From contig OY761554.1 of assembly GCA_963664655.2 (NCBI GenBank), positions 2,294,001-2,358,000 on the forward strand: a DNA stretch of 64,000 nt, in the 5' to 3' direction. The notes under the pieces are model-generated. The model ran no database searches, was not told the DNA's origin, and saw only the letters and a program-made list of their open reading frames with translations. Of the stretch, positions 17,272 through 26,296 are shown piece after piece. Within the stretch, counting starts at the first letter, position 1; each line of letters begins with the position of its first letter. The position numbers were made by a program, and so were the translations under genes. Source of the stretch: Desulfospira sp963664655. GTDB lineage: Bacteria > Desulfobacterota > Desulfobacteria > Desulfobacterales > Desulfobacteraceae.

Positions 17272-17381
17272 TAAGCCGCTACGCGGCAGATTGAAGCCTT
17301 GCCGTCATTGTTTAATTCCACTGCTCATGGTATCTTCTTACCGGCTTGCAGGTCGGTATACACCCCGTGGCTCCGCGGCTT
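17272..17381 (-). other. ORF-less cassette (about 110 bp)
   Basis: Bounded by matching GTTCAAG cores of attC-5 and attC-6. Its ends (AAGCCGC and GCGGCTTCTTGAAC) match the ORF-less cassette at 14210-14410; the middle is shorter and diverged. Confidence 0.68.
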
Positions 17382-17449
17382 CTTGAACCAAAGGATTAGT
17401 AACCGAGCTTCGTGTCTCAGCACGGTTACTAATCCTTTATTTGTTGTGT
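17382..17449 (-). repeat. attC-6 (short hairpin type, 68 bp)
   Basis: Stem AAAGGATTAGTAACCG/CGGTTACTAATCCTTT; R' GTTCAAG, R'' ACACAAC. Nearly identical to attC-3 and placed directly after the MBL gene stop. Confidence 0.72.
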
Positions 17450-17451
17450 TA

Positions 17452-18213
17452 TTAAAGCCATACAGCCCAATCATCGTAATTAAATACTCCGCTTCCATGG
17501 CACAACTTACCTTCATTTTTTAATTCCTGGAAAGCGTTACGCATCCGGAATAATATTTCTGGCTGAATATCAAGGCTATGGTGTGCGGGGAATACATGTT
17601 CGACGGGTAATGATGCTATCCGATCCAGAGATTTGAGATAGGCCTCTGGATCGGTTGATGGGAAATAGGCAAATAGCGTATCTTTATAAATCAAATCACC
17701 CGTAAAAAGAAAACCGTTATCTTTCTCCCAGAAACACATATGCCCTGGCGAATGACCGGGAGTATGTAATATTTGAATACTACGGCCTCCTATATCAATC
17801 ATTTCGTTGTTTTTGAGTAGCTTTTTGGGCGTGCCTTGAAAAAATTCGTATTCTTCTACATTGTAGCCATCTGGCAAATCACAACGATCAACAACCATCT
17901 CTTTGATTTGTTCAATCGTTAAAGGAAATTCCCCTTGAAGCCAGTTGAGTTCTGCTCCATGAGCATAAAAATTGGGAAAATACTTATGTCCACCAATGTG
18001 ATCCCAATGAATATGAGTGGCTACAGCGATTATAGGTTTGTCCGTCAGTTTGATGATCTCATTATAGATATTACAGATTCCAAGCCCTGAATCAATTAAT
18101 AAGCTGCACTCAATACCATTCAGAAGGTAGCAATGAGTTTCTTCCCAATGTCGATATTCACTAACAATATATGTGTCTTTATTGATCTGATCTATTGTAA
18201 ACCAATCATTCAT
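17452..18213 (-). CDS. MBL-fold metallo-hydrolase (cassette gene)
   Basis: 253 residues from ATG at 18211-18213 (MNDWFTIDQINKDTYIVSEY); longer in-frame extension runs into intron B and is rejected. The metal-binding motif THIHWDHIGG (HxHxDH), the second histidine in HTPGHSPGHMCFWE, the Asp in LFTGDLIYKDT and a late His (VFPAHHSLD) are all present, so the dinuclear site looks intact. Glyoxalase-II-like general fold; the substrate cannot be deduced, and nothing specifically marks it as a beta-lactamase. Its stop is 2 bp from the R'' of attC-6. Confidence 0.88.
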   Translation of the reverse strand: MNDWFTIDQINKDTYIVSEYRHWEETHCYLLNGIECSLLIDSGLGICNIYNEIIKLTDKPIIAVATHIHWDHIGGHKYFPNFYAHGAELNWLQGEFPLTIEQIKEMVVDRCDLPDGYNVEEYEFFQGTPKKLLKNNEMIDIGGRSIQILHTPGHSPGHMCFWEKDNGFLFTGDLIYKDTLFAYFPSTDPEAYLKSLDRIASLPVEHVFPAHHSLDIQPEILFRMRNAFQELKNEGKLCHGSGVFNYDDWAVWL

Positions 18214-18259
18214 TTTAATTGTCTTTTTGAGTCTGTGTATTTTGCTTCGGGATTTTACA

Positions 18260-20571
18260 ATCGGGTAGCCAGGGGCAGTTAACTGCCCCAAGCCCCCTAA
18301 GAACCGTACATGACAGTTTCCCGTCATACGGCTCAAGCATTTCTAAAGTTAAGCCTTGCCGGGCCACCCGGCTGTTTTCCCTTGCCAATACTGAAATTTA
18401 CAGTTATTCCATTACATATTTCCTCGGCAGCTGTGACAGGGATCATCTTGGATTTCACCCGTCGCGCCCGGAAGTATTGTTGATGTTCCGGGTCAAAAGG
18501 ATTGGCATCACTTTTGATTTTGATGTGCCTTTGGATATGTATGCTGTAAGCGTTGATGAGTTCGTATGTTCTCGGGTTGCCGTTTTTATCTTTGACAACC
18601 GTTGAGAACCGTCCCGGTTTTGAGCCCTTTGACCAGTATTTCTTTTTCAGCCAATGGATGCTTTTATTCCGGTGACGTCGTTTCACCCATTGCCATGCTT
18701 CATTCCATATGTACCCGTCAACATAGCTGAATGTCTTTGCCGAGACCACATGTTTATGGTAATTGGCCCAGCCCCGTATTTTCATGTTAAGATCATGAAT
18801 CAGGGCTTCGGGCTCTGACCCCCGGTGCTTTTTGAACGTCTCGTGGATATTATGCATGAAAGCCTGCACATTTTTCCTGGATGGTTTAATGAGCAGTTTG
18901 CCGTCATACTTACGAACGTTTTGCCCGAGAAAGTCGAATCCCTGGTCTATGCGGGTAATCAGGGTCTTTTCTTCAGACAGGGATAAATCCCGTTTTGAAA
19001 GAAAACTGATTATGGCCGGTTTGACCTTGTCTTCAAGAAGTTCCCGAGTTGCACTGGTAACAATGAAATCATCAGCATACCGGATGGCATTGATTTTGGA
19101 ACTGATATCTTTGCCGTTGCGCCGGTCTCTGACCGGAGCCACGGATTTGGCAGTTTCTTCAATGCCGTCCAGAACCATGTTGGCAAGTATCGGTGAGGCG
19201 ATGCCGCCTTGCGGCGTTCCTCGGCCTGTTGGAAAGAATTTACCATCTTCCATGAACCCGGAAGCCAGCCATTTGGTGAGGATCATTTTATCCATAGGGA
19301 TATGATTGACCATCCAATCATGGCTGATTTCGTCAAAACAGGCTTTAATATCCGCTTCAAGTACCCAGACCGGCGAGGCTTTCTTGGCCAGTGTAATAAA
19401 GCATTGAGAGATGGCGTCCGCACATCGCCTGTATGACCTGAATCCATATGAATTCGGGTCAGCAAGTGTTTCTGCTATCGGTTCCAGTGCCAGTTTATAC
19501 AAGGCCTGAACTGCTCTGTCGATCATGGTTGGAATACTTAAAGGACGTTTCTTGCCGTTTTTCTTGGGGATATAGATCCGCCTGAGCGGTGATGGATTGT
19601 ATCCTCTCCGTTTAAGGCCATCTGCTGCCAGCAATTTCTGCCTGGCGGTTTTCCAGGTGACGTTATCGACACCCGGAGTGCGCTTCCCTTTATTAGAGGT
19701 CACGCGTTTTACAGCTAACAGCTTTGCATGGTAAGAGTGGGTTAGAAGCCACTGGAGGGCCTTGGCCCGTCCGTATCTTCCAACTTTCACAGCCTTTGCA
19801 ATACGCATTTGCAGTCTTTTAACGGCTTCATAAATGGTTTTCCAATGTATGGACTTCCAGTTCCTGAAACCGCCGATGGGCGCACCAGCTATAGCCGTCA
19901 TTTGCCTTCCCATCCTCAAAGATTCTCCAGACTCTCTCGCAAAGAAACACCTGCCCGGGTGTGCCTGTAACCACACCCGCCGGACGTCAGCTCCCTTTCG
20001 GGCCGGGTAATGTTGAAGATCAATAGATTCATCTCAATCCGTATCCATTTCATTACAAAATGGCCTTCGCTTTTTCCTGCATCTTACTCCCGCACCTCCA
20101 TCAGTGTGCCTTACGGTTTCACCTGCCGAATACTCCCGGCGAAAATACGGGGTTTCCACGTTCCACACTATTGCCAATTAGTGGATGACTTAGGCCTGCC
20201 CTTAAGCACCGGCGGCGCAACATCTCACGCGGCAGTTAGGAAACCTGCAACCTGACCGCTCACCTTTTGGTCCAAGCTTACCAGCCTCTTTAGCTTGCTC
20301 TCCCTGACGGTACTTACGGAACATTCAATTCTTTTGACCATATCATCCAAACCCTTGCCCTCACCCGGAATGAGGCTTCCAGGAGGGTATCTGCCTCACG
20401 GCTTTCACCCCTTCCGCACTTGCGGAATTCGGTACGTTGTCGGTTGGGCTTCACACCGTTTCCGGATGCACCGGAAACCGCATGCCACCTAGGGTACCGG
20501 CAGGAGAATGCCGGGTTTGGTCAGGACCGACTGGCCCGCCAAACAGCCAATAGTGCGACCTCGTGTCGCAC
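18260..20571 (-). mobile_element. Group II intron B, apparently intact (2312 bp)
   Basis: 5' end GTGCGACACGAGG at 20571, full-length maturase gene, domain V at 18301-18334 (GAGCCGTATGACGG arm, GTACGGTTC arm), domain VI stem GGGGCAGTTAACTGCCCC and 3' end ...GGCTACCCGAT at 18260. Inserted 3 nt after GTT of attC-7 R'. The 3' boundary is set by what introns A-D share and could shift by a few bases. Confidence 0.9.
18333..19901 (-). CDS. ltrA: Group II intron reverse transcriptase/maturase
   Basis: About 522 residues from ATG at 19901 (MTAIAGAPIGG), which is preceded by GGGAAGG; ATGs further up lie on top of their ribosome sites. The RT blocks are complete: NKGKRTPGVDN, RRIYIPKKNGKKRPLSIPTM, SYGFRSYRRCADA, ADIKACFDEISHDW, GTPQGGIASPILANM and the catalytic IRYADDFIVT. 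Domain X follows (LNMKIRGWANYHKHVVSAKTF, then KSIHWLKKKYW). No HNH endonuclease is present. The stop codon lies at the edge of domain V. This is the only intact maturase among the four introns. Confidence 0.95.
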   Translation of the reverse strand: MTAIAGAPIGGFRNWKSIHWKTIYEAVKRLQMRIAKAVKVGRYGRAKALQWLLTHSYHAKLLAVKRVTSNKGKRTPGVDNVTWKTARQKLLAADGLKRRGYNPSPLRRIYIPKKNGKKRPLSIPTMIDRAVQALYKLALEPIAETLADPNSYGFRSYRRCADAISQCFITLAKKASPVWVLEADIKACFDEISHDWMVNHIPMDKMILTKWLASGFMEDGKFFPTGRGTPQGGIASPILANMVLDGIEETAKSVAPVRDRRNGKDISSKINAIRYADDFIVTSATRELLEDKVKPAIISFLSKRDLSLSEEKTLITRIDQGFDFLGQNVRKYDGKLLIKPSRKNVQAFMHNIHETFKKHRGSEPEALIHDLNMKIRGWANYHKHVVSAKTFSYVDGYIWNEAWQWVKRRHRNKSIHWLKKKYWSKGSKPGRFSTVVKDKNGNPRTYELINAYSIHIQRHIKIKSDANPFDPEHQQYFRARRVKSKMIPVTAAEEICNGITVNFSIGKGKQPGGPARLNFRNA

Positions 20572-20703
20572 CCCAACGGGGAGCTCAGCCGACCGGGGCA
20601 TACAGCCGAGCAGGTTGTCGAAGCCAAGTTTTTTCGAAAACCAAGGGCTTCCGAAAAGCCGCTATCCCCCCCCCCGGGGGTCGGCTGCAGCGTTTTGTTG
20701 TGC
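20572..20703 (-). repeat. attC-7 (type I), host of intron B
   Basis: GGGGAGCTCAGCCGACCGGGG to GGGGGTCGGCTGCAGCG, with an expanded run of C (about 11) in the right arm. R'' is GCACAAC. R' reads GTTGGG followed by intron B. Confidence 0.9.
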
Positions 20704-20708
20704 CAATA

Positions 20709-21038
20709 TTATTGGCTGAGACGAGAACTGACGAGCCTATTTATACTTACCCCTGATTCTGCTGCTTGAATCGCTAAATTTCTATGAACTTCCGGTGGAA
20801 CACGAACCATAAATTTACCACTATAATTTTTTGAGGCGATTGGCTGTGGAATTTTTTCATCATTGCCTTTCATATCTTGAATGACCGATTCCACCGTCTT
20901 ACGAATACCTTTTAATGCTGATTCAGGAGATTTGGCCAGCCAGCTTAAGCTTGGGAATTCCGCACATAAGCCGATATATTCTTCGTCCTCAGGAGACCAA
21001 GTAACCCTATATGTATAATGATCATTTAGTAGTGTCAC
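20709..21038 (-). CDS. hicB: HicB-family antitoxin
   Basis: About 109 residues. The partial RNase-H-like fold is seen in YTYRVTWSPEDEEYIGLCAEFPSLSWLAKSPESALKGI, followed by a C-terminal RHH-type DNA-binding segment (GKFMVRVPPEVHRNLAIQAAESGVSINRLVSSRL). I prefer the GTG at 21036-21038 (VTLLNDHY), which has GGAGG about 7 bp upstream; an ATG 21 bp earlier is possible. It overlaps the end of the HicA gene by 17 bp, so translation is coupled. Confidence 0.88.
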   Translation of the reverse strand: MTLLNDHYTYRVTWSPEDEEYIGLCAEFPSLSWLAKSPESALKGIRKTVESVIQDMKGNDEKIPQPIASKNYSGKFMVRVPPEVHRNLAIQAAESGVSINRLVSSRLSQ

Positions 21039-21282
21039 TTTCTTCCTCCAATCTTTCAATAGCCCTGATCACCTGCTTAACTTGATAGGCTTTTGCTTTT
21101 CCTTTACTGTTTTGAATATTTACCCGAGGGTCACCTTGCCACGGTGTTTTATATATTCGATGACTGCTACCAGATTGGCGAGCTTTTCCAAAATAATGTT
21201 CACAGATCCTGCATAAATCTGTAAATTTTACATTGGTTGGATTTTTGTAAATCTCATTTAATAGCTTTTCAATTTGGCCCAT
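21022..21282 (-). CDS. hicA: HicA-family toxin
   Basis: 86 residues. The double-stranded-RNA-binding-like HicA fold is recognised by the SGSSHRIYKTPWQGDPRVNIQ segment containing the catalytic histidine, and the C-terminal AKAYQVKQVIRAIERLEEE helix. It is longer at the N-terminus than the smallest HicA proteins (extra IEKLLNEIYKNPTNVKFTDLCRICEH). It is an mRNA interferase, neutralised by the downstream HicB. Confidence 0.88.
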   Translation of the reverse strand: MGQIEKLLNEIYKNPTNVKFTDLCRICEHYFGKARQSGSSHRIYKTPWQGDPRVNIQNSKGKAKAYQVKQVIRAIERLEEESDTTK

Positions 21283-21328
21283 GTCTATATGATACTAATA
21301 TTGATACTATTGTCAACGGTGTTTTTAG

Positions 21329-21457
21329 GCACAAACGGGGAGCTCAGCCGCCCGGAGAGAGAACCGAGAACGTCCCCAAAATTAAATTCTTTTCAAAAAC
21401 CGAGGTCTTTCAAAAAGCCGATAGCTCTCCGGGTCGGCCTGCAGCGTTTTGTTAGCC
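21329..21457 (-). repeat. attC-8 (type I)
   Basis: GGGGAGCTCAGCCGCCCGG to CCGGGTCGGCCTGCAGCG. R'' is GGCTAAC; R' is GTTTGTGC and corresponds to the R'' (GCACAAC) of attC-7 with partial match. Confidence 0.88.
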
Positions 21458-21459
21458 TT

Positions 21460-21774
21460 TTATAAATCAAGTGCAAATTCAATAGCTTTTCCAACCTGGC
21501 CCATTTTTCTTTTGGACAGCGAAGTAATTAATGCGCCAATTTTCCCTTTTGAAACAGTTTGTATATGATCACAGTTTATAGCACAGTCATTTTTCATAAG
21601 ATTTTCAATCTTAGAAAGAAATACTTCTGATGGGATGTCTCGTATCGTACTCGTAATAGGGGCTACAGTAACTTCGCCAAGATACTCTATTATTGAGTCA
21701 CGGGTTAGAATTAAGACGGGTCTCTTTTTGTCCGGTTTCGCAAATTTATACCAACGTATTTCACCACGCTTCAT
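21460..21774 (-). CDS. MazF/PemK-family toxin
   Basis: 104 residues from ATG at 21774 (MKRGEIRWYKFAKPDKKRPVLIL), the standard MazF start. Further family features are EVTVAPITSTIRDIPSEVFL, CAINCDHIQTVSKGKIGALI and the C-terminal AIEFALDL. It is a sequence-specific single-strand mRNA endoribonuclease. The start overlaps the antitoxin stop (TAATG). Gene ends at the attC-8 R''. Confidence 0.93.
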   Translation of the reverse strand: MKRGEIRWYKFAKPDKKRPVLILTRDSIIEYLGEVTVAPITSTIRDIPSEVFLSKIENLMKNDCAINCDHIQTVSKGKIGALITSLSKRKMGQVGKAIEFALDL

Positions 21775-22004
21775 TAGTCGCACCAAGCCTGCTCGTCTTC
21801 CCATTCAATGAATTCATCAGGTGTTACAGGATGACGTAGATATCCCTCTTTGTGTTTAAGCTCCAACTGCTCAAGTTTATAATTCTTGATAGCATCGCGT
21901 AAGGCCTTTCTGGTAAAAGCTGAGCGATTGGTGCTAAGCGCTTTAGATATTTGATCGACAGTTGCAACGAGGTCTTCGTCAAGTGTCATTTGAATGGTTT
22001 TCAT
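21774..22004 (-). CDS. Ribbon-helix-helix antitoxin of the MazF-type pair
   Basis: 76 residues from ATG at 22004 (MKTIQMTLDEDLVATVDQIS). The RHH domain is MKTIQMTLDEDL...STNRSAFTRKALRDAIKNYK, followed by a short acidic/aromatic tail (TPDEFIEWEDEQAWCD) for toxin binding. It lies directly upstream of the MazF gene. Intron C ends 90 bp upstream of its start. Confidence 0.88.
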   Translation of the reverse strand: MKTIQMTLDEDLVATVDQISKALSTNRSAFTRKALRDAIKNYKLEQLELKHKEGYLRHPVTPDEFIEWEDEQAWCD

Positions 22005-22536
22005 GATCTCTCCATATTTTATGTTGGTCTTTATAGCTATAATAACCCACACAAAAACAGACGTCAAGAAATCAGTATGAGTTTGGTTTTGAGATCGGGT
22101 AGGTCAGGGGCATCTCTGCCCCTTTCCCCCCTAAGAACCGTACGTGACAGTTTCCCGTCATACGGCTCAAGCGTTTATAAAGGACGACCTTGTGGGACGC
22201 CCCGGCTGTTTACCTCATGCAGCTTGCTTTTGGCGGTATTCCCTGGCTGATAGCGTTGGGAGTAACCGTGAGTCCTTTTGATTCCGTCTACGCCAGAAAT
22301 AATAGCTGTACTCGGGATCATATGGGTTTGCATCTGCTTTGATTTTGATATATCGTTTTATTCCTAATGAGATTAGGTGAATGACGTGGTAACTGCAAGG
22401 CCCTTTTTTATTTCGGCTCTTGACAGTGAATATCCACTTGTAAAGTGGACCCCAGTGTCAAGACAATTTCCTATCAAAATTAAGCGTCATTTTTCGGTTT
22501 GTTTTCATCCTATTTCAGCTTCCGAATTCGGTTTGC

Positions 22537-22625
22537 CCACTAGCGGAAGTGGAAGCCAGCCCCCTGAGAATGGGCACCCCAATTTATGCCCGTCGGAAGG
22601 GGGTTGGCTTCCGCTGGAGCGGGTC
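22537..22625. repeat. Extended palindrome inside the IS3-family element
   Basis: GCGGAAGTGGAAGCCAGCCCC on the left is mirrored by GGGGGTTGGCTTCCGCTGG on the right, with an inner TGGGCA/TGCCCG pair, downstream of orfB. It may be a transcription terminator for the transposase or protect against read-through. Confidence 0.6.
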
Positions 22626-22641
22626 CTTTCTCTCTCGTATT

Positions 22642-23532
22642 TCATCCGACCATCCTTTGCTGTTGCCGGCCATAATACATTTCGGCTGGTGTCTGTCCGT
22701 TAAAACTCTGATGGGGACGTTCATGATTATAAAAATCAAAGTATTGTTTTAAGGACTTACGCAGTTGTTCAACCGTTTGAAATTCCTTTACATATATTTC
22801 TTCATACTTCACACTGCGCCAAAGCCGCTCTACGAAAATGTTATCCATAGCCCGGCCTTTTCCATCCATGCTTATTTTTACCCCTTTGTTCTTTAATACC
22901 TTTGTAAAATCATTGCTCGTATATTGAGCGCCCTGATCTGTATTGAATATGCCGGGTGTCCCATGGACACGAAGACCTCTTTCCAAGGCAGTCACACAGA
23001 ATTCATTATCCATGGTAACTGAAAGTTCCCAGGACAGGACATAACGACTGTACCAGTCCATTACTGCTGTCAAGTATACAAAACCACCTGCCATCCGAAT
23101 ATATGTCAGATCTGAACACCATACCTGATTTGAATGAGTTACAGCCAGGTTCTTGAGCAAGTACGGATATACCTTGTTCTGAGGGTGTGCCCGGCTAGTG
23201 TTTGGCTTTGGCGCGATAGACTGGATACCCATTTTCCGCATCAATCTTTGAACACGCTTACGATTCACACGCTGTCCTTTTCTCCTCAACGTATTTCGCA
23301 TCTGCCGTGTGCCGTAAAACGGATGATCTGTGTATTCTTTATCTATAAGTTCCATTAGTTTTAAATTTTCAGGGCTTTCCTGGATCGCACTCCCTTTTCT
23401 GTAGTAGCTGGAACGGGGCAGATCTATGAGTTCACATTGCTTTTGAATGCTGAGGATAGGGTGCTTTGGCTGAATACGCTGCCTTTTTTGATCAATACTC
23501 ATTACAGATGACCGGTGTTTTTTTTTAACCAA
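22642..23532 (-). CDS. IS3-family transposase OrfB (DDE)
   Basis: 296 residues of the rve integrase core. Catalytic acidic residues are in VWCSDLTYIRMAGGFVYL (first Asp), FNTDQGAQYTS (second Asp) and DNIFVERLWRSVKYE (Glu), with the usual FDFYNHERPHQSFNGQTPAE C-terminus. An HTH_21 segment (YGTRQMRNTLRRKGQRVNRKRVQRLMRKMG) precedes the core. Expressed as an OrfAB fusion by -1 frameshifting in the A9 run at the overlap. It appears intact. Confidence 0.95.
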   Translation of the reverse strand: MVKKKHRSSVMSIDQKRQRIQPKHPILSIQKQCELIDLPRSSYYRKGSAIQESPENLKLMELIDKEYTDHPFYGTRQMRNTLRRKGQRVNRKRVQRLMRKMGIQSIAPKPNTSRAHPQNKVYPYLLKNLAVTHSNQVWCSDLTYIRMAGGFVYLTAVMDWYSRYVLSWELSVTMDNEFCVTALERGLRVHGTPGIFNTDQGAQYTSNDFTKVLKNKGVKISMDGKGRAMDNIFVERLWRSVKYEEIYVKEFQTVEQLRKSLKQYFDFYNHERPHQSFNGQTPAEMYYGRQQQRMVG

Positions 23533-23783
23533 TCCAATTCTACCTGGAGTTGGCCGACTTTTTGGTATAGTCGATCTCTTTCGGTCTCAAGGGCCTGGCT
23601 CTTTTTCTCCTCACCTTTGCCAAATACCTGTGGCAGGGCTTCGATGGCCTCCTTTTTCCAGCGGTTAAGAAGGCTCACATGAATACCAAATTCTGAGGCT
23701 ATCTCATTTGCTGTTTGGTGCCCCCTGATTGCTGCCAATGCAACCTTACTTTTTAATTCTTTGCTGTAATTTTTTCGTTTCAA
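23502..23783 (-). CDS. IS3-family transposase OrfA
   Basis: 93 residues with an HTH_Tnp_1 domain (YSKELKSKVALAAIRGHQTANEIASEFGIHVSLLNRWK) and a leucine-zipper-like coiled coil (ALETERDRLYQKVGQLQVELDWLKK). It overlaps OrfB by about 30 bp across an A9 run at 23518-23526, a standard slippery region for -1 frameshifting in this family. Confidence 0.94.
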   Translation of the reverse strand: MKRKNYSKELKSKVALAAIRGHQTANEIASEFGIHVSLLNRWKKEAIEALPQVFGKGEEKKSQALETERDRLYQKVGQLQVELDWLKKNTGHL

Positions 23784-25771
23784 TGTTTCCCCTTTCTGGA
23801 CTGTCCTTTTCTATCTTAACACACTGTCCAGTTTTCGGGGTCCACTATATTGCGTTTTCCGTTAGTCCAGTAGCGGTTTTTCAACCATTTTGAGGATTTC
23901 TTACGGTGACGCTTTTTAATCATTCTCCATAGCTGTTCGTAAACAAACGTATCGATAAGAGAAAATGTTTCCGATGAGACTACATGTCGGTGATAGTTTC
24001 CCCAGCCCCGGAGGGTCTGGTTTAACTTTTTGACCAATGGTTCCAATGGACCGCCGACATGTTTATGGATCAGTTCGCTGAGCTTTTCTTTAAGGGCGAG
24101 AACTCCCTTCTTTGCCGGGGTGATGTGCAGTACATTTCCGGTTTTTCGAAAAGTTTGGCCAAGGAACGTAAATCCGTCTGTTATATGCGTGATCATGGTC
24201 TTTTCTTCAGATAATGATAGACCACGTTCAGTTAGAAACGCTTCGACTGCGGGCTTGACCTGTTCTTCGAGCAGGCGTTTGGATTTACCTGTGACGATAA
24301 AGTCGTCCGCATATCGAACAAAATTAACTCTGCATCGACGGGGAACTGCATCATGAACGGCTTTCTCCAGTCCGTCGAGGGTTAAATTCGACAAGGTGGG
24401 ACTGATAATCCCGCCCTGTGGGGTTCCTTTACGCGAGGGGTATAGCTTGCCGTCTTCCACATACCCTGCCGTCAACCACTTTTTAAGAACGATTTTGTCC
24501 ATAGGGATATTTTCCAACATCCATTCCTGGCTGATGTTGTCATAACACCCTTTGATGTCCGCCTCTAATATCCATGTCGCCGAATTAGGCTTGGAGAGTG
24601 CATTGAACGCTGCTGCAACGGCATCTGCACAGCTGCGGCCTTCACGGAAGCCGTAAGAATTACGGTCTCCTATGGTTTCCGCTACTGGGGCTAAAGCTAA
24701 CTTGAACAGCGCCTGCATAGCTCTGCAAAGCATTGTTGGAATACTTAAAGGACGTTTCTTACCGTTCTTTTTGGGGATATAAATCCGTCTTAGCGGTTGC
24801 GGTCTATAACCTCGTCTTTGCAGGCTGCAAACAGCCTGCCATTTGGCTCGGGCGCCTTTCCATAAAACACCGTCTACGCCTGGAGTTTTTTTCCCTTTAT
24901 TTGAGGTCACTCGTTTGACAGCCAAGGCCTTGGCGTAGAACGAATGAGTCAGTAAGTATTGCAGGGCTTTGACTTTGCCCCATCTTTCTTCCTTTACAGC
25001 CTTTGCGATACGCATTTGCAGCCTTCTAACTTCAGCCCGGGCTTTGTTCCAATCAATGGATGCCCATTTCTTAGCAGGGTCGATGGACGCACCAGTCTTT
25101 GTTTCTGTACAGACCGTCATTTGCTTTCCCATCTTAAGCGGTTCTCCAAATTCTCTCGCAAGTCAACACCAATCGGACGTCTGCACGCATGTCTCCAAAA
25201 CCGACGGTTTTGAGTTTTACGTGAGCCATGTTTCATGCTCTATCCGTTTCATTACAAAACGGCGTTTGCTTTTTCCGAATTCTTACTGCTGCCCCTCCAC
25301 AGGCTTGCCTTGCGGTTAGCTTTCCATGCATTGCACATGGGGAGTGACAACGTTTCCACGTTCCACATGATCGCTCTTTATGGACAACTTAGGCAGGCCT
25401 CTACGCCGATGAATCTTAAGATCCCGTGCAAGCAGTTAAAAGACTTGCATCCTGTTCATGTATACAAACGCAGGGAAGTATACATATAACCTGTTAATCC
25501 CGGTAGGTTAGGCGCTCACTGACGGCGCTTAAAGCTCTTCGATTAATCTTGCCATATTGTCCGACCCTAGCCCTTAACCGGATGGGATTTCCGGAAGGGT
25601 TCTCCTGTCGCCATTCAAACCCGATTCGGTACATTGTCGGTGAGGCTTCGCACCCCGTCATCAGCGCAACGGTAGCACGCTCACCTAGGGGATCGGTGGG
25701 GATACACCGAGTATATTCAGTGTCCTTACATTTACCTCCTATACATACAATCATGCAACACCGTGTCGCAC

Positions 25772-25901
25772 GATAACGGGGAGCTCAGCCGCCCGGGGAA
25801 CGAAAACCAAGCACTTGCCCGAAGTTAAATTCGTTTCAAAAACCAGGGTCTTTCGAAAAGCCGCTAGCCTCCCCGGGTCGGACTGCAGCGTTTTGTTAAC
25901 T
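25772..25901 (-). repeat. attC-9 (type I), host of intron C
   Basis: GGGGAGCTCAGCCGCCCGGGG to CCCCGGGTCGGACTGCAGCG. R'' is AGTTAAC. R' reads GTTATC followed by intron C. Confidence 0.9.
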
Positions 25902-25915
25902 CATATTTTTCAAAA

Positions 25916-26287
25916 TTATGAAGCTTCAAGCTGATAAGGTGTGACCAGTATTTCTGCTGATATTCCTAATCCTTTTTGCAGTTTTCTTATCATGTTGAGC
26001 GACAATGACCTTTTTCTATTCAAAATTTCGGAAACTCTGGCTCTTGATCCGATTAAGGGCTCAAGATCTTTTCGTGATAACCCCTGACTTTCCATTTGAT
26101 GTATAATTGCCTCTACAGGATCAGGAGGGAGAATCGGATAGTTATTTTCTTCATATGCTTCAACAAGCGTAACCAAGATGTCGAGTTTATCCCCTTCAGG
26201 AGTGTCTTTCTTTGCATCAATTATTTTTTCAATGTCATTTAATGCGTGAATATAGTCGTTTTCCGTTTTAATTGGTTTTATTTCCAT
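25916..26287 (-). CDS. HigA-like XRE antitoxin (long form)
   Basis: 123 residues. An N-terminal helical part (MEIKPIKTENDYIHALNDIEKIIDAKKDTPEGDKLDILVTLVEAYEE) followed by an HTH domain (GLSRKDLEPLIGSRARVSEILNRKRSLSLNMIRKLQKGLGISAEIL). This architecture is typical of the HigA partner of host-inhibition HigB toxins. It follows the toxin gene by 9 bp. Confidence 0.9.
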   Translation of the reverse strand: MEIKPIKTENDYIHALNDIEKIIDAKKDTPEGDKLDILVTLVEAYEENNYPILPPDPVEAIIHQMESQGLSRKDLEPLIGSRARVSEILNRKRSLSLNMIRKLQKGLGISAEILVTPYQLEAS

Positions 26288-26296
26288 TGTTTGCCC

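Larger units (their letters stand above)
22441..23849 (-). mobile_element. IS3-family insertion sequence (1409 bp)
   Basis: Exact ends are visible by comparison with intron D. Terminal inverted repeats are TAAAGTGGACCCC and TATAGTGGACCCC; the 3-bp target duplication is TTG (22438-22440 and 23850-23852). Two overlapping frames encode OrfA and OrfB. About 200 bp between the OrfB stop and the left end contain a large imperfect palindrome (22537-22625). Confidence 0.95.
22215..25120 (-). pseudogene. Intron C maturase, split by IS3-family insertion
   Basis: N-terminal part 23850-25120 (MTVCTETKTGASIDPAKKWA start) keeps RT blocks NKGKKTPGVDG, EADIKGCYDNISQEW, GTPQGGIISPTLSNL, VRYADDFIVT and the start of domain X (LRGWGNYHRHVVSSETFS). 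It is cut after RYWTNGKR by the insertion. The last 75 codons lie at 22215-22440 on the far side. Before the insertion the protein would have been about 500 residues. Confidence 0.88.
22094..25771 (-). mobile_element. Group II intron C, interrupted by an IS3-family element
   Basis: 5' end GTGCGACACGGTG at 25771, domain V at 22135-22168, domain VI stem GGGGCAGAGATGCCCC and 3' end ...CTACCCGAT at 22094. Removing the IS (22441-23849) leaves about 2.27 kb nearly identical to intron D. Inserted 3 nt after GTT of attC-9 R'. The maturase is split by the IS and therefore inactive in this copy. Confidence 0.9.

Noticed and set aside
17452..18213. Cassette MBL gene as a metallo-beta-lactamase resistance gene
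   Set aside because: Only the general HxHxDH fold is visible; nothing specific to beta-lactamases and the sequence resembles general glyoxalase-II-like hydrolases.
18214..18336. N-terminal extension of the MBL-fold hydrolase
   Set aside because: The extra 41 codons are read from the 3' end of intron B, which would be spliced or mobile.
25494..25754. Open frame repeated identically at 29175-29435
   Set aside because: It lies in the structured 5' RNA part of introns C and D (domains I-IV side) and its conservation is explained by intron identity.
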